DNA of 64,000 bases from Trichoplax adhaerens (GCF_000150275.1 NW_002060979.1:51210-115209); one strand, 5' to 3'. Positions 25,656 through 38,244 are shown, counted from the first letter of the stretch. Notes: generated by a model from the sequence alone, not told the origin. Made by a program: numbers and translations.

Positions 25656-26833
25656 GCACTGCAATTCTATTCTCGAATTCGATTAATTGAATAATGATAG
25701 TCATGTTGTTGTCTATATGTATTGTCGTGAATAGCGTTATTAGAATATATGTGACATATAAACGTATGCTATCAATGTTGAGTATTGTAGTCACAGGTTA
25801 ACTAATATAATTAGACATGCGCGTCTATTTTTACATGAGTTTAAATTAATAAATACGTACTGCTACCAACATATTTAAATATAGCACTATAGCATAACAT
25901 GATATTATGTAGATTAATAGGTAGTTAGAGGTAACATTTATAAAGACGTTTATTCTTTAGTCTATCTGTTCCATTCCATAAACATACTCCGATCGCTGCT
26001 AACCTATTCATGCATTACTGCATATACAGATTTGGTATAGATCATATTGAAAAACATATTGTTTCTTGCAAGCCGTGCACTGCACTGATACAGTACATTA
26101 TAACGATGAAGTGGTACAACAGTTAACAATTACGACACATGCAGCATATTAACTAACGATTTTAGACTTCTAAATGCAGCAAATAGTAAATATACTGCAC
26201 AGAGGCCTTTATTTGTCATGCTGTCTACTAATTTCGAAATGTATTATGTATCACTAATGCGCTGGCAGTGACGCGAGCGAGTGTTTGCTAGTTCCTTTAT
26301 GTAAACCTACCATGAGTGTTATTATCATGTAGTAGTACTCTTAGTCAACTACTGTGTTGTGGATCGCATTGTAAACTTGTAGTAAAAATTATTATTATTA
26401 TATATATATATTTCGATCATAATAAGCCATTTGTCGTTGATACATTTTGTGCTTTGTGAGGAACCGATGGGAAATACATAATGTAGTCATAAACCCTAAT
26501 TTGCCAACTTAAAGCTATATAATATACGGAATATACAGTAGAGTACAGTACAAACCAAACTCGCTACAGTTCATACTTACAGGGGGTGATAATTGGGTTT
26601 GTAAAGGGTGTAATCCTGAGCTAGATACTAGCCCAAAATCATCATTCACTCAGTAAATGCTGACTCGGCATTTACATTCATTACGGAATCAGTTTCAATT
26701 TCAGTACTATCACAGTAATAAAAGCATGGAATAGTATGGTAAGGTAAAGTTTTAAATTGCCTCTCCGATGTACTTAAGTCAAACGCTTTATCACCAAAAC
26801 CGTAAGCAGAGATTTCAACTTTGATGAGTCTTT
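25656..26833. other. Intergenic region
   Basis: 1.2 kb with no recognisable gene. It contains simple AT tracts (about 26388-26412) and a few CAGTAC words near 26540-26560. The promoter of the KptA-like gene presumably lies at the right end. Confidence 0.5.
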
Positions 26834-27376
26834 ATGGGTTTGCTAAATGTATCCAAAACTTTGTCCTATATTTTACGTCATTCTATCCCAAAAAGCAACC
26901 TCGACATTGATGATGAAGGTTTTGTACCACTGGATCAGTTATCTAGGTTCGTTCCAAATTTAGAAGAATATCTCGATCAGTTGGATCCCTGTCGTTTTAC
27001 ATTAAAATGTGATAGCGGGGTGCAATTTCTTAAAGCTAACAGTGGTCACAATAAAAGCTTGGCTGAAAGATTATCTGACGAAAAAATGTTTAAAATAGAA
27101 TTGAAAGTTCATCAATTTTGCTGGCATATCACTGAAAAAAAGAATTTACGAAGTATCATGGAAAATGGATTGAAACCTATGAATAGAATACACGTGCATA
27201 TGAAATATAGTGATGAATCACCGAATATTAAAGCTAAAAAAGAAGAAATAATTATTCGTATCGATTGCAAACTGTTGTTATCCTGTTATGATGTGTATCG
27301 ATATCAAGATAGAAAATTTCTTTTATGTAGGTCGATTATTAAGCCTTCTTTATTAAGTATAACTCATGCACTGTAA
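26834..27376 (+). CDS. TRPT1: Divergent tRNA 2'-phosphotransferase (KptA/Tpt1-like), intronless
   Basis: A single uninterrupted 180-codon frame starting at ATG. Tpt1/KptA enzymes remove the 2'-phosphate left by tRNA splicing using NAD+. The family layout is visible: LSYILRHS at residues 10-17 (the conserved Arg-His pair, R15 H16), a winged-helix-like first half, then KANSGHN (67-73) where the family usually has RANQGHS, HIT (98-100) where it usually has HGT, and GLKPMNRIHVHM (112-123), matching GLxPMxRxHVHL. The NAD-binding second half is shorter and weaker after residue 135. The R-to-K change at 67 and G-to-I at 99 raise the possibility of reduced or altered activity. The lack of introns contrasts with nearly every other gene here. 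The family assignment is good; catalysis is uncertain. Confidence 0.82.
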   Translation: MGLLNVSKTLSYILRHSIPKSNLDIDDEGFVPLDQLSRFVPNLEEYLDQLDPCRFTLKCDSGVQFLKANSGHNKSLAERLSDEKMFKIELKVHQFCWHITEKKNLRSIMENGLKPMNRIHVHMKYSDESPNIKAKKEEIIIRIDCKLLLSCYDVYRYQDRKFLLCRSIIKPSLLSITHAL

Positions 27377-29092
27377 TGTATAGATGCGTTTGCTTCATAT
27401 AGTATTGATAATAATATTGCGCTCCTTACATGCGTAACATATCTATTGAGAATTGGACTCTGTAATCTAACTTTACTGTATCAGATAATAGGTGACAAAT
27501 ATTATTTTCAGTAACTGTACTCCTGACGCTTCAATTTCCAGTATTGCTAAACTTCACTATAAACTAGCTTATATAACTCGTAGTATTTATGTGTTACAGC
27601 ATGGATTCCATACATATTACGGATTCAATTGCTGTATGTTAACATGGTGTGCTGAGAATCAAGTAATGAATACAGTTTTATTGCTATTGTTAATCAGATA
27701 TTATCGTCGTATATCATCTAAGCATATTTATCCTACTAGAAAGACTTATAAATTAATATTGTTAACTTTATTTGCAATCGTTTATGTATACACCTACCAA
27801 CCGAATTAACCTTCGCCAAAATTAGTTATGCTGCCATTCGGTAGTGCCAGATATTGTCGCTGTAAATACGGTTCATGACGACTCGTGCAGTGTTTAATTC
27901 TTAACTCCAGTATAAGCAGTTTATTAGCAATTACGAAATCGATTGGTGGGCAACTTTATAGACAGTACTATGTACTGTTTTAAATCTAGATTAATATTTA
28001 CTCTCCATTAAAATCTAAACTAAAACTGTGATCAACAACTATAGATCCACCAAAAACGAGCAAACTTGATTGAATAGAGCTAAACTATTCTACACTAATA
28101 AAGTGCAGTTTCGTAGCTGAAATTTTGGTCTGTGATGTTATATTTGGTAAGAGTATGCAGACACAGACAAGGCACATTGTTGTTCCTATTTAAATGAGAT
28201 TTATTGCACGTAGTAGCTCTGCCAGTTGACGTCACAACAAATTATAAGACATAAAAGATCATTATTTACAGGTAATGGCAAGATCGTTAAATTGCCAAAA
28301 TTCTGTCAAAGTGATCTTTAAGAATCGTATCATTTTTCTATCAAGTATACTGCCAGATATCCTAATAGTTATTTAAGTGCATTTCTCGATTTTGAGTAGT
28401 AAAATTAAAAAGAGTGACAAGAATTTTGTATGTGCTCATATATCAGTGATCTAATTGAGTCAATACTTTCGATTTTAAATCGATACGAAAGGCGTATCAC
28501 ATTTCAATTGAATCAACAAAAACAGAACTTTGAAAACTTTCATAAGCATGGATTATTTGTCGTAATAGCATTTATGTACATTACATATTGGTGTAGCCAA
28601 AGCTAATCCTTATAATCTCGATTAAAATTTACAAGTGCAGTAAACTTATAAGGTACTTACAGTGTGCATACAACTTGCCATCATACCAGCATTACAAAGT
28701 TTCTAGAATATTGGTAAATAAAACATTAAATCATATTTAAGAATCAAAGAACTTAGAAATTGTAAGCAACGTAAATTTTTATTAGTAAAATTATGATATG
28801 TGCACATTTATTACTACATTGGCTATAAATTAATTTATTACCTAATCCAATCTTATAAATATTAACATTAACTACGGTAGAAAATACTGTATAGTAGTTT
28901 AGAAAGGCTTAACAAAGCCATTGTAATTAGGTTAGACACTTCACACTGCTGCTGCTTAATAATATAGAGCATACCTTTCTTATGCTTTAATAAGCGTTGT
29001 CTCTTATAACTCTTCAGGCTAGCAGTTTTACTCTAAATTTAGCAGAAAGCGTCAATATATTTAGTCGATTACACAAAGGCTTTAACGACAAG
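27377..29092. other. Intergenic region between the KptA-like gene and XPC
   Basis: 1.7 kb with no supportable gene. A 105-codon plus-strand frame at 27492-27809 has no ATG start and no family resemblance. The right end carries the likely 3' untranslated region of XPC. Confidence 0.5.
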
Positions 29093-32000
29093 TTAATATA
29101 AATTATGGCTTACATCTAGGCTATATTTTTCCTGGAGCTTATCTCTTATCAGTAATCCTTTCGTGAGTCGTTTCCAACGCTTTAAAATCTGTTCCTCCTT
29201 CGCCTGTGCGATACAAAATTTCTATTGTAATAACAAACGACAACAAGACAATGTAAAGAAGTCTTACAAACTAGGTACTCGTATACCTTCCGTATTTGTT
29301 GCAATTCTGCCATTTCTTCTTCTCGTACAGCATCTAAAAGTAATTTTTCGAATTCACAGCATACTAGATATCCATTAGTGACCGGATAAACATGCCCACG
29401 ATGATAGTCCCAACCAGTTACAACTGATACGCAATCAATTTTAAGTTTCTGAGCGATGCGATTTAAATTTGGAATTTTCATATGTACAGTCCCAGGGGGT
29501 ATCATGTGAGGGAAAAATACCTCTACATTTCCGTATTCGTTCCGAGGCACTTTACCATTCTTAGCACGCGGTGGTCGATATTGCTCGGTTTGCCATAATC
29601 CGTATAAATCATTCATCTTGGTAGCTGCACCAATAGCAGCAATTTTATTAGGATTAAATATTCTCGCGGGAACAGATTTAACAGGCTCTTCACCTTTCTT
29701 AATTGATCGTCCATGTTTTATAAACCAAGATTCACTAGTATGTAACGTGTATACGCTGTCCCGAGGTAAAACAGCTTCCCCTCGAATTTCTCCAACGGGT
29801 TCAGTATCTTCTGGATAAATTACTTCGTACTTTAACAAGTGCCTTCTCAATACATATAATGGATGATTCTTGAAATCAGATATAGTAGTAGGCATTGGTT
29901 TACTACGTAGATTCTCTAGTAACTCTTCATCTTCTTTTTTATTTGCCTTTTTATCAGATGGCTCATACGATGCCATTGTCTCATCCCACCACGGCTGATC
30001 AGGACGTAACTTACGATTATAAATCAACCATCGGTCAGCATAGCGGCTAGTTAAATCCCTTAATTTTTCATTATCATCAAAGGTAACTACATAGGTCAAC
30101 GGTTGTGTAGCAGTCTTTTCAACTAAATTTGGTTTGTCAATGCTATTATTTATACACTCTATACAAATCCATCTCTTCTCTGATTTTAGATAAACTTCTA
30201 TCCAACTATTAACTGGAGATATCAGTTCATTCGATGGCCCATTCTCAGATTCAAAAGCAGCAGCTTTACAGTTTTTTGATTTTGGCTGTTTCTTTAAAAT
30301 AGTATCCTTGCTTTTCGTAGGTTTTTGTTTTCGCCGAACAATCGACATTTTAAATTTCATTTGCTCAATGAAATCTGAGTCACTAGAATTAGCAAAATCT
30401 TCATCCTCACATTCTTCTTTTAAATTCTTTACAGCTGTTTTACACTTTCGCGCCGGTCTTTGAGTTGAATAAAGCTCATCTTCATTTTGAACTTTAACAA
30501 TCTTCTTTTTAGCACTTTTATTTGGACGTCCACGTCGTTTAGCAGGCGTCTTAATTAACGGTTTTATATTTCGCTCAGTTTCCGAGTCACTCTGTAAGAG
30601 GGCAGCAATGTCTAGCTGATCTTCTTTAGGGATTGTTTCGTTTCTACCACTCTTATTAGGTGTACTAGTTTTATCAATATTGATAGAGGAATTTTCCACA
30701 ATGCTCTACATGTAGTACAATGAATTATGTATAAGCAAGTAGAAAGTTTAGCATATATTGGATACTGTATTTCATATAACGTAAGAAGTATTAAAACTTT
30801 GATGTATTCAATCATTGGCAATTAGCGCATACCACATCAGCTTTAACTTCTTTAAATGGAATAGCCTAAGGAAATAAACAATTTCCAAAAAATCAAAAAA
30901 AGTAACAGCACCTTGACATATTTACATGTAGATTACAAAATTAGCACGTAATATAACATATCGTCTGTATTGAGACCTTAGCAATACTTAAAAATTAGCT
31001 TTACCTTCAGAGAAATGACAAGACGAGTAGGAAGCATAAGTGTTCGAAGTACAGCTATAAAAGCCTAAAGAGAATTCATAACGACTATTGAAACCAATAT
31101 CGCGAATTACACTATCGAATGAGAATTAGTTATCGCAAGTATGCCATACGTGCACGTAGTCTTGAACAGATAACTTTCTCTTTTCTAATCTTTTAACCAA
31201 CTCCTAAAAAGTAATACCAATGTAAACAGCACAATTCGTTAAAGATTTTGTCAGTAAACGCAGAAGATATCAGGTTAGGACGTTCGTTTAAATGCAAATT
31301 AGTCATGGTTAAAATTATGTAATTACGCTATTTTGGTATCACATATTACATATATATATATATATAATTCAAGCACGTTGGATAATATAGTAACTTGAGT
31401 TTATATTCATACTATTACGGATAAACTGTGCATATCCAATGAAATTGATAGCATAATGTTTTACCCCTTGTTTCAAAGCTGGTAATCTGTAATTTCTACT
31501 AATTTCAAAAGCACTTCGGAACCAGTTCAAGCAATTGGTTAAATTTATTATATTCCATTTTGCAGACTTTATCACTAGGAATTCGCTAGGAATCATCGAC
31601 AGAAAGATCGCCTGAGAATAACATCAAAGATGCATATTAAATCTAGCGATAGAAACCACTAGATTGTTGTAAGAATTAATTTAACCTTGACTAGAGGCTC
31701 CATAGTTAAACGATTTCTGTGAAATCCACTAGCGATAAGAAGCAAAGCATGTACCTATTGCAGTAACAGTAATTTTTAAAAATTAAGAGCATACAAGTAC
31801 GTAGGTAGGTCCATAGCTTGCGGAAAATACTAGTGATTACTTCGTATAGCAGTTTTTGCCCACCTTATGTATATTCATACGTAGATCACGACTAAATCTA
31901 TTGACCATTCGCATAAGATATTTTTGCGCATTATTCTCACTGCAGTAAGAAATTTGATAGAAAAGGGTTCAGAATAAATGAACTACTGACTAATTAAGCA

Positions 32001-33134
32001 AGTGATGACACAAAGCAAATCAAATATTAATTTCGTACGCTCGTTGTCTCTTCTTAGGCGCTAAATCAATTTCAATTGTCTTTTTTTCCTCTTGGCTAAA
32101 CGATGGCTCAATCTTATTGCTTATCGAGCTATTTTCGTGAGATTTTTCAATTTCGGTCAAGTCAACTAAATAACATCGAAATATAGATCGAAAAATCGGT
32201 ATTTAAATCAATTTAAAAAATTTACTCCGTGAGAGGACTAAATCTTTTACACATTAAAAAGACCTTCATGACAACCGTGATCCACATCTTCCCACTCTAT
32301 ATCGCTATCACTCTCGTTTGCAGGATCGTTAACCATTGTACTAGAAGACACGTTGTGTTTATTCGTAGGGTTAATCGGCATCCCTTCGTCGTCTTCATCT
32401 GTTAAGTTTGCCCCGGTGGTTGCAGATTGAGCACCCTTACTGTTGCATTTGCGCGCTAAACCAGAACGACCATAAGTGCGCTTTACATTAGTACGGTTTA
32501 CTTTACGGCTATTCCGCTTCTGTTTTCCATTAGAATTTCTATTATTAAGCGGTATAAAATCATCATCATCAGACAGGTCTGGGTTCAACAATTCCTCTTT
32601 ATTGTCGGATTGGGGTGTTTCCTCTTCTTGAGTATCACTCAATCGCTTCGGATCCAAGAGAGCCTTCTCTTCTTGCGAAGTAGTTATCAGTTTATTTCTC
32701 AAAGATTTAGGCATTCTACCTCGTTTTCTTTGTTTTGCTGGCGAAGTTAATTCCTTTCTACTTTTTCTCGCGTTCGTGACGTTGTCAACATTAAATTCTA
32801 ATGTTGCTTCATCTTTGTTTTGACCATAGTTGCTCGCATCTTTGCTGTTTTCAACATTAGTCACAGAAGCAGGCAAACTCTGATTGTCTAACTCTGGCTC
32901 AGTACAAATTTGCTCCTTACTTTCATCAACTTCGCTATCGCTAGAACTCGCTGATAAAGTACTAGCAACATAGTGAACCTTAACACAACTAAATTTATCA
33001 TTGAGAGAGTTTGATACATTATCCAGACGCTTCTTTTCCTGTGTAGTTAATACGTTTTCTCTCTTTTTCGAAGATTTACGACGAAAGTATGGAGAATATC
33101 GATTTCTCTGTGGACCTCCAGAACGTGTCTTCAT
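29093..33134 (-). CDS. XPC: XPC / Rad4 family DNA damage recognition protein
   Basis: Ten exons give 984 aa (human XPC 940): 33134..32276, 32165..32039, 31939..31864, 31754..31686, 31611..31465, 31203..31150, 31064..31005, 30865..30833, 30705..29287 and 29203..29093, with all phases consistent. The first 330 residues are charged and disordered, ending SDIEWEDVDH. The transglutaminase-like fold begins at about 340 (IHKVHALLLIASGF, LSMIPSEF, VLRTLMLPTRLVISL) and is interrupted by a basic/acidic linker before SWIEVYLKSEKRWICIECI, as in other XPC proteins. The beta-hairpin domains follow: DFKNHPLYVLRRHLLKYE, GEAVLPRDSVYTLHT, YGLWQTEQYRPP, GKVPRNEYGNVEVFFPHMIP and VVTGWDYHRGHVYPV. The tail has LKRWKRLTKGLLIRDKL. 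XPC starts global-genome nucleotide excision repair by binding distorted DNA with Rad23 and centrin. Confidence 0.96.
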
Positions 33135-34529
33135 AACTGATTATTTCTATTATTTATAAAGCCAGCGTTCAATAAATATCGATAGCACGTATTGTATGTA
33201 TAATAAATAAGTGGAACTACTGATATTTGAGAATGACGTCAAATATTAAAGTTACACGAAAATTCTTATTTAGGTATTCGCCAGTAAATTGCCTACCTAC
33301 AATGCTAACAGTCTAGTTTATGCAACAACTTGGAAGATAGCAATGAATTATATGTATATCTGTTTATTTATGTGTCGTAGTTATTTCTAATACTGTAGTC
33401 TGTGCAGTAGAGGTATCGTTCATCATTTTATTTCAGTGATTCGAATTTGATTAATAATTTAATAATTATAATTAATAAGCAACGATTCTATCTTGTAACA
33501 TTGTACGTAGTTAGTTTCTGTAATTACTAGTTAAATATTGAAAGGTATTGAACTCGTGCAATATGAAGCCAAGCTAGCACGCTAGATGTCAAGGAACCGA
33601 TATGATATTAATATTATTGTTAAATATCGAGATTGCTAGTATAATAATAGTAAAATATACTGCTTTAGCAATCATACAGAATTAGCACCTAAAAAAGCAA
33701 CATACTATAGTATTCAAATTATGACATCCGCAGCATACAGTGCACGAAGACAATAGAGCAGTACATGACTTACACTATTTACTACAATTGCTGAATTTAT
33801 TTCTAGATCTCCATATTGTTATGATCGCAGCCTTATCGAGGTTGACCAAGGACTAACATAGGCTCAAAAGGTAAAATTTTGCAAGTAAAGCTGCGTCATC
33901 AGTTCTGTCTACAGCATCTAGCTCCCAATAGGTAATTGATTGATTATATCAACAGAAATACTCGTATTGTATATCCCATTTTCCCTTCGATGTTGTATTA
34001 TAGAGTACTGTCCACAAGACGAAAGATTCTGGGTCGTGTTTGCCAGTCTGTCATTTTCTACCATCTCTCTACTGTACAAGCTCATTTTAGTTATTTCTAT
34101 CGTGAATAGCTAAATCCTTTGTCGACTATTATTTATTTTGGACGTCACATCACGAAAGGATCACGAAATTTTGGTAGTTTACGTACACTGGAGACTAGTG
34201 TGCAGACTATTAAAAACGGTTGATCCGGTTGCACAATGCACATGCGATAGCTCGTTTGAGCTAACTTGCAAACATTTGGCGATGATTAATAAATGTCCAC
34301 TACAATAGCTCCTGCTGCAACTGCAGAAAGTAGAGCTCATCAATTTTAAACCAGAACTCCTTTCTATACAGTCAAACTAGAGGCATAGATAGAAAAAAAA
34401 ACACGAGAATATTTACCTGTGCTAGTTATTCGTTGCTAAAAGAGCGAACATATCCAACGTTAGCTTTCCTTCGAGATGTTTTGGTTTCTTCTCTCATCAC
34501 ATGCAGCAAGCCAGCTCAGTTTACGAATT

Positions 34530-34625
34530 CAGTACAGTACTCTACCGTCAGTACCGTATGGCCACGGTACTGTACACTGTAATCCTGTTCATACTGTACT
34601 CTACACTGTACAGTGTACAGTATAT
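34530..34625. repeat. Second GTACAGT-type palindrome cluster
   Basis: Overlapping CAGTAC, GGTACTGTACACTGT and a perfect 14-bp palindrome ACACTGTACAGTGT at 34603-34616. It shares its vocabulary with the cluster at 24195-24295 but no long alignment. It lies about 1.4 kb upstream of XPC. Confidence 0.65.
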
Positions 34626-36236
34626 TCCTGGACCATTCGCTGAACTTTGAACTGTGCGGAGCAAGCCTGAAACTTGTTCTCTTTAACATGGTGGCGGTAA
34701 ATTGCCTAGGGGATCCTTCATCATCGCTGTTGATTTTGTTGCATTTGCAACAGTAATGGTGTTCAAGATTGCATTATGTCCCGTAGGTTAGATAGCATGC
34801 TGTTGAACATGCAATATATTACAGCATCGGGTACTATGGGATGGTTTTTTTCCGCCTGATCTGGTAAAAGAGGCAAGGAGAAAAGTGACAGAGATAGTAA
34901 TTTGCAAAAATTGCCTACATGAGTGTGAGCACTTTTCAGTACTGTATATGCGGACTGAGGGATCGGCTAGTTATAATAATAATTGTTAATTGATGGACTT
35001 GTATCATGCATCGGACGTGTTTGATCAAATGGGATAATTTAATAATTGAAATCATGCTATGGACTTGCTTAGTCAAAATTGGACAATTCCTGTAAATTCC
35101 ATTGTAAGATTGAACACTTGAGCCAATCTCCTTAAATCATTCATCGGACAGCACCTTACCAAGTAATGGCCATGGTTTCACTATTAGTCTATTAGTAGGT
35201 TAGAAGTATTATCACAATACAAGCAGAATTTTAATATGATATGAAATTCATATATTCGAACAAACTATATTACCGTTTGACTGATATACCATTGCATCTC
35301 CTAGAAAATGCTTTCAAAAGATTTAAATTACGCGTAGATTGTCAATAGATTTAGATATTTAGTGGCTGTAATGTGTAATACTAATGGTTTTACTTACTAA
35401 AGGTCATCCTCTCGTTGACAGCGAACAGCTAAATGGCTAAGAAATTTCGTTCGGCCAGTTAGCCGATTAACTAGCTAAAAAAATACTTGTCAACAAACAC
35501 CGGAAAGTGACAAGGTTCGACTAGCTGTAAAAAGGTTTAATTAGTCTCACTCATGTCTCTCATGATGTTAACTGGTATACTAAATCTTGCAATGATTTGT
35601 AGTGTCAGATAAAAAAGGACACTTTGGAATTGTACAAAATACCATCTACCCGAGCAGAAATCGGCAATTTCTATACCACAGTGTATTATTGCAGCGAAAG
35701 AGCAACATCACTATTAAGATCCCTACCACATCCTATACAGCAAAACATTCAGTATTTCATATATCTATTCTACTTGAAATCGTAGTTGTAGAATCTCAAC
35801 ATTGACACTAAAATAAACTCAAATCACAACACGTATGAATCAGTACAGCACTGTACTAATGTATTTTTTTTTTTTTATTTTCCTCAACGTTTTTACTATT
35901 TGGTTCTGTATGAAAAGAATCACAATTTATCAGGATTAATAGATAAATTAATGAAATAATGCAATTATTGATTAAACCCTAGTATATACATATTATATGT
36001 CTATGTACGTATATCACCATCGTTGCAGCTCAGATATCATGAAGCCGAGAATTTCTATTCTATTCATCTGCAAATACTGCAATATCAGTATTACAAAATG
36101 TAAAATATATCACGTTTGTGTAAATCTTGGTATGTTATTTATAAGCAAAGTAAAATATCGCTGCCTAGTGAGTGATCAGTAGTCTTAAATTTAAAAATGC
36201 TGTATCAGTGTTATAAAACTGCATACAGCTATGGAA

Positions 36237-36280
36237 TACTGGAAAAAGAATCGATTTTAATCTTGATTCTTTTTCCAGTA
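36237..36280. repeat. Perfect 16-bp inverted repeat (hairpin)
   Basis: TACTGGAAAAAGAATC at 36237-36252 is exactly complementary to GATTCTTTTTCCAGTA at 36265-36280, around a 12-base loop. CTGTATCA-like words flank both sides, so it may be the core of a small decayed palindromic element. It lies about 170 bp beyond the stop codon of O-methyltransferase 2 on that gene's 3' side. Confidence 0.85.
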
Positions 36281-36446
36281 GTCCTTGATACAGAACATAT
36301 TTTACAGTGATTATATTGTAAATATTTGTTGTATAATTAATTGAACAAAATTGAGCTAGCAGTGTAGTATACTTAATCATGCATACAGCACAGTCAATGC
36401 AAAACTAAAAAAAGTGTAATACAAATCCAGCACAATCATACTGCAT

Positions 36447-37425
36447 TTAATTTTTCTTCACCAAAGTAACACCATCACACACAGTCAAGACCACAAATGT
36501 AATGCGACTATCATCTTTGACATGGTTATTGAATTCGCGAATAGACGTTAAAGTAGTACTTGTAATTGATTCATCTCCTACTTGACCACTCCATAATGTG
36601 TTATCGATAGCAATAACACCACCTTTCCTGATTAATTGCAATGATTTTTCGTAATAGTTGATGTAATTGCTTTTATCTGCATCTATAAAGATAAAATCGT
36701 AACTATCCAATTCGTTATTTGCAATTAACTGATCGAGACTTTCGAGTGCTAATCCAATTTTAATGTCGATTTTGTGATCGACGTTAGCTTCTTTCCAGAA
36801 CGGCCTGCCAATATTAACATACTCTTCACTGACGTCTAAGCCAACTATTTTGGCGTCATCAGGTAGAGCAAATGCCATGCCAAGTGTAGTCAATCCTGTA
36901 AAAACGCCTATCAATCCAATATACAGAAGATTACTTAGCAATACTGTTCTTTGACGATATCATACAATAACTGTACTCTACAATACTGCTACTAAAACCA
37001 TGTTAAAGAGAATTTAAGGTCATGATAGCAACAGATACAAGTTTCAATTTTAGACCTGTCAATATCAAGTATGACAAGATTGAAGTGCACTTGCGAGACT
37101 ACTGTCTATTAGACTTGTTTGTTTTAGCTGTTTCTAGCCCACTTTCTGTCGATAGTCTAAAAACGGGGCGAAGTGTTCATTTCAATCAAATGACTATCCC
37201 TATCACGGAATTATTCAAGATAAATCCTTTACCGATTTCTATGACCTTCTTAGCTTGGATTAAAGGTAGCAAAAACTGAAAGAAAGCCACTTCATCAGCG
37301 GAGGCAGCCATTTTCCGCATAGGATGTTTAATTGTTTCATCGAGTAATTTCTGTGATATAGGGTGAATACGATAGCCATTCTTTAATACGTATTTATAAA
37401 ATGAACAATCTGATGGAAATAGCAT
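36447..37425 (-). CDS. Class I SAM-dependent O-methyltransferase, copy 2
   Basis: Exons 37425..37233 and 36907..36447 join in phase 1 (G|GC), giving 217 aa with the same intron position as the three paralogues. The motifs are VIEIG | VFTGLTTLGMAFALP (SAM binding), FIFIDADKSNY and IDNTLWSGQVGDES (metal binding), and CDGVTLVKKN at the end. The start ATG at 37425 (MLFPSDCSFYKYVLKNG) is supported by alignment with the other copies. The intron is only 325 bp. It is the most diverged of the cluster on 36-47 kb and faces copy 3 head-to-head. Its first 21 codons were copied by the segmental duplication to 42557-42619. Substrate unknown; soluble enzyme expected. Confidence 0.91.
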
Positions 37426-37888
37426 TTTCGGTCGATGTGGATAACTGGAAAGCTTTACTATATCCCTGTTTTGCGAATAATGTACACTTGTACAGTAGTT
37501 GGCGACTTGGTGTTGATGGAGCTGAAAACTGCATTCGTTGAGCCGGATTGCGAACAGTCAGTTGATATACATCCTTCGTCAATCTTTGTTCTACAAACTG
37601 TATCCAATCAGGCAGCTGCTGTGAAAGAAGGAAGCCCTAGGGGGATATAGTACCACCAAATAAAATCAATCAATCAATCAATAATAGTAAAAACAACCTT
37701 TACTGTTCTGAGCACAGCGGAAGACGCAGTATTAAGAAGCCCCTGACTACGCGCTATCATTAGCATAGAATACTAGGTACAGTGATAGATAGCACAAATG
37801 TCCATGATTGCGGACATCTTTCGTAGTCTATGACCGAGTCTGTGCGTAGTCCAGGAATGAAAACATAAAATCGACGTTTACGAATGGT

Positions 37889-38244
37889 GCAATGCGGCTC
37901 ATAGAGGTACAAGAAATTTTTCCTTTTTACCTCTATGATGCAGTGCAGCTCAAAGAGGCACAAGGAATTTTCCCTTTTTACCTCTATGATGCAGTGCAGC
38001 TCAAAGAGGCACAAGGAATTTTCCCTTTTTACCTCTATGATGCAGTGCAGCTCATAGAGGTATAAGGAATTTTCCTTTTTACCTCTATGATGCAGTGCAG
38101 CTTATAGAGGCACAAGGAATTTTTCCTTTTTACCTCTATGATGCAGTGCAGCTCATAGAGGTACAAGGAATCTTTCCCTTTTTACCTCTATGATGCAGTG
38201 CAGCTCATAGAGGTACAGGGAATTTTTCCCTTGTACCTCGATGG
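37889..38244. repeat. Minisatellite of seven hairpin-forming ~51-bp units
   Basis: Seven tandem copies of a unit beginning GCAGTGCAGCTCATAGAGG and ending TTTACCTCTATGAT. Within each unit AGAGGTACAAGGAA pairs with TTCCTTTTTACCTCT, so each copy can fold on itself as a near-perfect hairpin. Copies differ by a few bases (for example CTCAAAGAGGC versus CTCATAGAGGT). The matching place in the second duplication unit (43102-43150) has a single copy. Confidence 0.9.

Larger units (their letters stand above)
33135..36446. other. Long intergenic region between XPC and O-methyltransferase 2
   Basis: 3.3 kb without a recognisable gene. It contains a GTACAGT-type palindrome cluster at 34530-34625, a T-rich tract at about 35862-35880 and a perfect inverted repeat at 36237-36280. 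Small frames at 35602-35805, 35997-36182 and 36165-36380 look random. The XPC promoter should lie just right of 33134. Confidence 0.5.

Noticed and set aside
27492-27809. 105-codon plus-strand open frame after the KptA-like gene
   Set aside because: Begins at GTG with no ATG, has a random-looking Tyr/Cys/Leu composition, no family resemblance and no splice support.
35510-35530. AGGTTCGACTAG resembling a tRNA B box
   Set aside because: No matching A box, acceptor stem or cloverleaf could be drawn around it.
37760-38014. 84-codon repetitive minus-strand frame (FELHCIIEVKR repeats)
   Set aside because: It is a translation of the hairpin minisatellite; the periodic peptide is a by-product of the DNA repeat.
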